From positions 1-64,000 of the forward strand of contig CALMAH010000011.1 in NCBI GenBank assembly GCA_937859595.1: a DNA stretch of 64,000 bases. Reading direction: 5' to 3'. The stretch is from an uncultured Acidobacteriota bacterium (lineage in GTDB: Bacteria > Acidobacteriota > Blastocatellia > Pyrinomonadales > Pyrinomonadaceae). Shown piece by piece: positions 63,494 through 64,000 of the stretch. Position 1 is the stretch's first letter. Each line of letters begins with the position of its first letter. The notes under the pieces were generated by a model that was not told the DNA's origin, made no database searches, and saw only the letters and a program-made list of their open reading frames with translations. The translations under genes were made by a program, and so were the position numbers.

Positions 63494-64000
63494 GTGACCA
63501 TCTACGATATTACTGTCCCCATAAGTGAATCGGTGCCCATCTATGAGGGAGACCCAAAGGCCGTCATCGAAACATTTCTTGCAATGGCCGATGGCGGGCC
63601 TGCGAATGTTTCAAAGCTTTGCTTTGGAGCACACACCGGAACCCACGTCGATGCACCAAATCATTTCATCGAAGGAACGCGGCGGGTGGAGGATCTGGAA
63701 CTCGATAAGATGATCGGCGCATGCACCGTGGTCGAGATCCCTGGGGATGTTCTCGCGATCGAACCCGAACATCTCGCAGGGATCGGCGCGGCGGAACGCA
63801 TCTTGTTCAAAACGCGCAACTCCGCATTCTGGAACACGCCTGAAGATGGCTTTCGCACGGATTTCACTTACATTTCCCCTGATGCGGCACGTTTGCTTGC
63901 CGAACGCCGGTTGAAACTGGTCGGTATCGATTATCTATCGGTAGAAAAGTTTGGCTCTGATGCTTTCCCGACCCATATCGCTCTTCTTGAGAAAGAGATC
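63494..64000 (+). CDS. Cyclase-family protein (kynurenine formamidase-like), partial
   Basis: Starts at GTG 63494 and runs off the window. TIYDITVPISESVPIYEGDP and GAHTGTHVDAPNHF (HxGTHxD metal site) mark the cyclase/formamidase family; FGSDAFPTHIALLE continues the fold. TATTCT lies about 6 bp before the start with no Shine-Dalgarno, suggesting a leaderless mRNA. Substrate not determined. Confidence 0.85.
   Translation, partial: MTIYDITVPISESVPIYEGDPKAVIETFLAMADGGPANVSKLCFGAHTGTHVDAPNHFIEGTRRVEDLELDKMIGACTVVEIPGDVLAIEPEHLAGIGAAERILFKTRNSAFWNTPEDGFRTDFTYISPDAARLLAERRLKLVGIDYLSVEKFGSDAFPTHIALLEKEI

Overview
The window looks like ordinary chromosome of an Acidobacteriota member, most likely class Blastocatellia (Pyrinomonadaceae-like). 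This is inference. The reasons are moderate GC (low-to-mid fifties percent by eye), an Oar-like TonB-dependent receptor with an N-terminal carboxypeptidase-regulatory domain, a winged-helix/NB-ARC-like/TPR regulator, futalosine-route menaquinone genes, many short lineage-type secreted proteins, and tightly packed genes on both strands. No rRNA, CRISPR array, prophage or integrase was seen. One tRNA (Asn, GTT) is present.

Layout. 0-9 kb: the rod-shape and cell-wall locus on the minus strand, mreB-mreC-mreD-mrdA(PBP2)-rodA followed by a class A PBP. 9-19 kb: single genes on both strands, including an arginyltransferase-like protein, a four-Cys YggX-like protein, a large wHTH-ATPase-TPR regulator, Bcp, a ParDE toxin-antitoxin pair with a palindromic operator, a PflA-like radical SAM protein and several membrane proteins. 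19-21 kb: tRNA-Asn with a good promoter and terminator, beside a decayed RHS-repeat fragment that a foreign-looking gene runs into. 21-25 kb: a compact ubiX-SH3-methyltransferase-mqnD operon, then acpS and pgeF. 25-35 kb: rlmN, a secreted nuclease, a DapF-family protein whose two catalytic cysteines are both serine, a TolB-like propeller, a diiron desaturase-like protein and an FAD oxidoreductase. 36-42.5 kb: the Oar-like receptor, queG and moaA. 42.5-46.7 kb: a xylGH-type sugar ABC transporter split by a roughly 0.9-kb repeat-bounded insert that carries a GxxExxY gene. 46.8-51.4 kb: acs and the methionine-salvage genes mtnB, mtnD and mtnC, with an unrelated secreted protein between mtnB and mtnD. 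51.4-64 kb: a CHY zinc-finger protein that seems to start at CTG, msrA, two metallo-beta-lactamase-fold proteins, mqnC, a 32-residue membrane peptide, an internally deleted DUF418 gene, mqnA with a repeat-derived insertion, and a partial cyclase-family gene.

How the genes work together. Menaquinone synthesis by the futalosine route is represented three times (mqnD, mqnC, mqnA), with ubiX co-transcribed with mqnD. The mre/PBP/Rod genes form a complete elongasome module. The mtn genes cover three consecutive steps of methionine salvage. The most unusual items are the GxxExxY insert with nested direct and inverted repeats (44.2-45.1 kb), the Ser/Ser DapF homolog (30.1-30.9 kb), the RHS scar beside tRNA-Asn, and the CHY protein whose conserved zinc ligands lie upstream of its first ordinary start codon.
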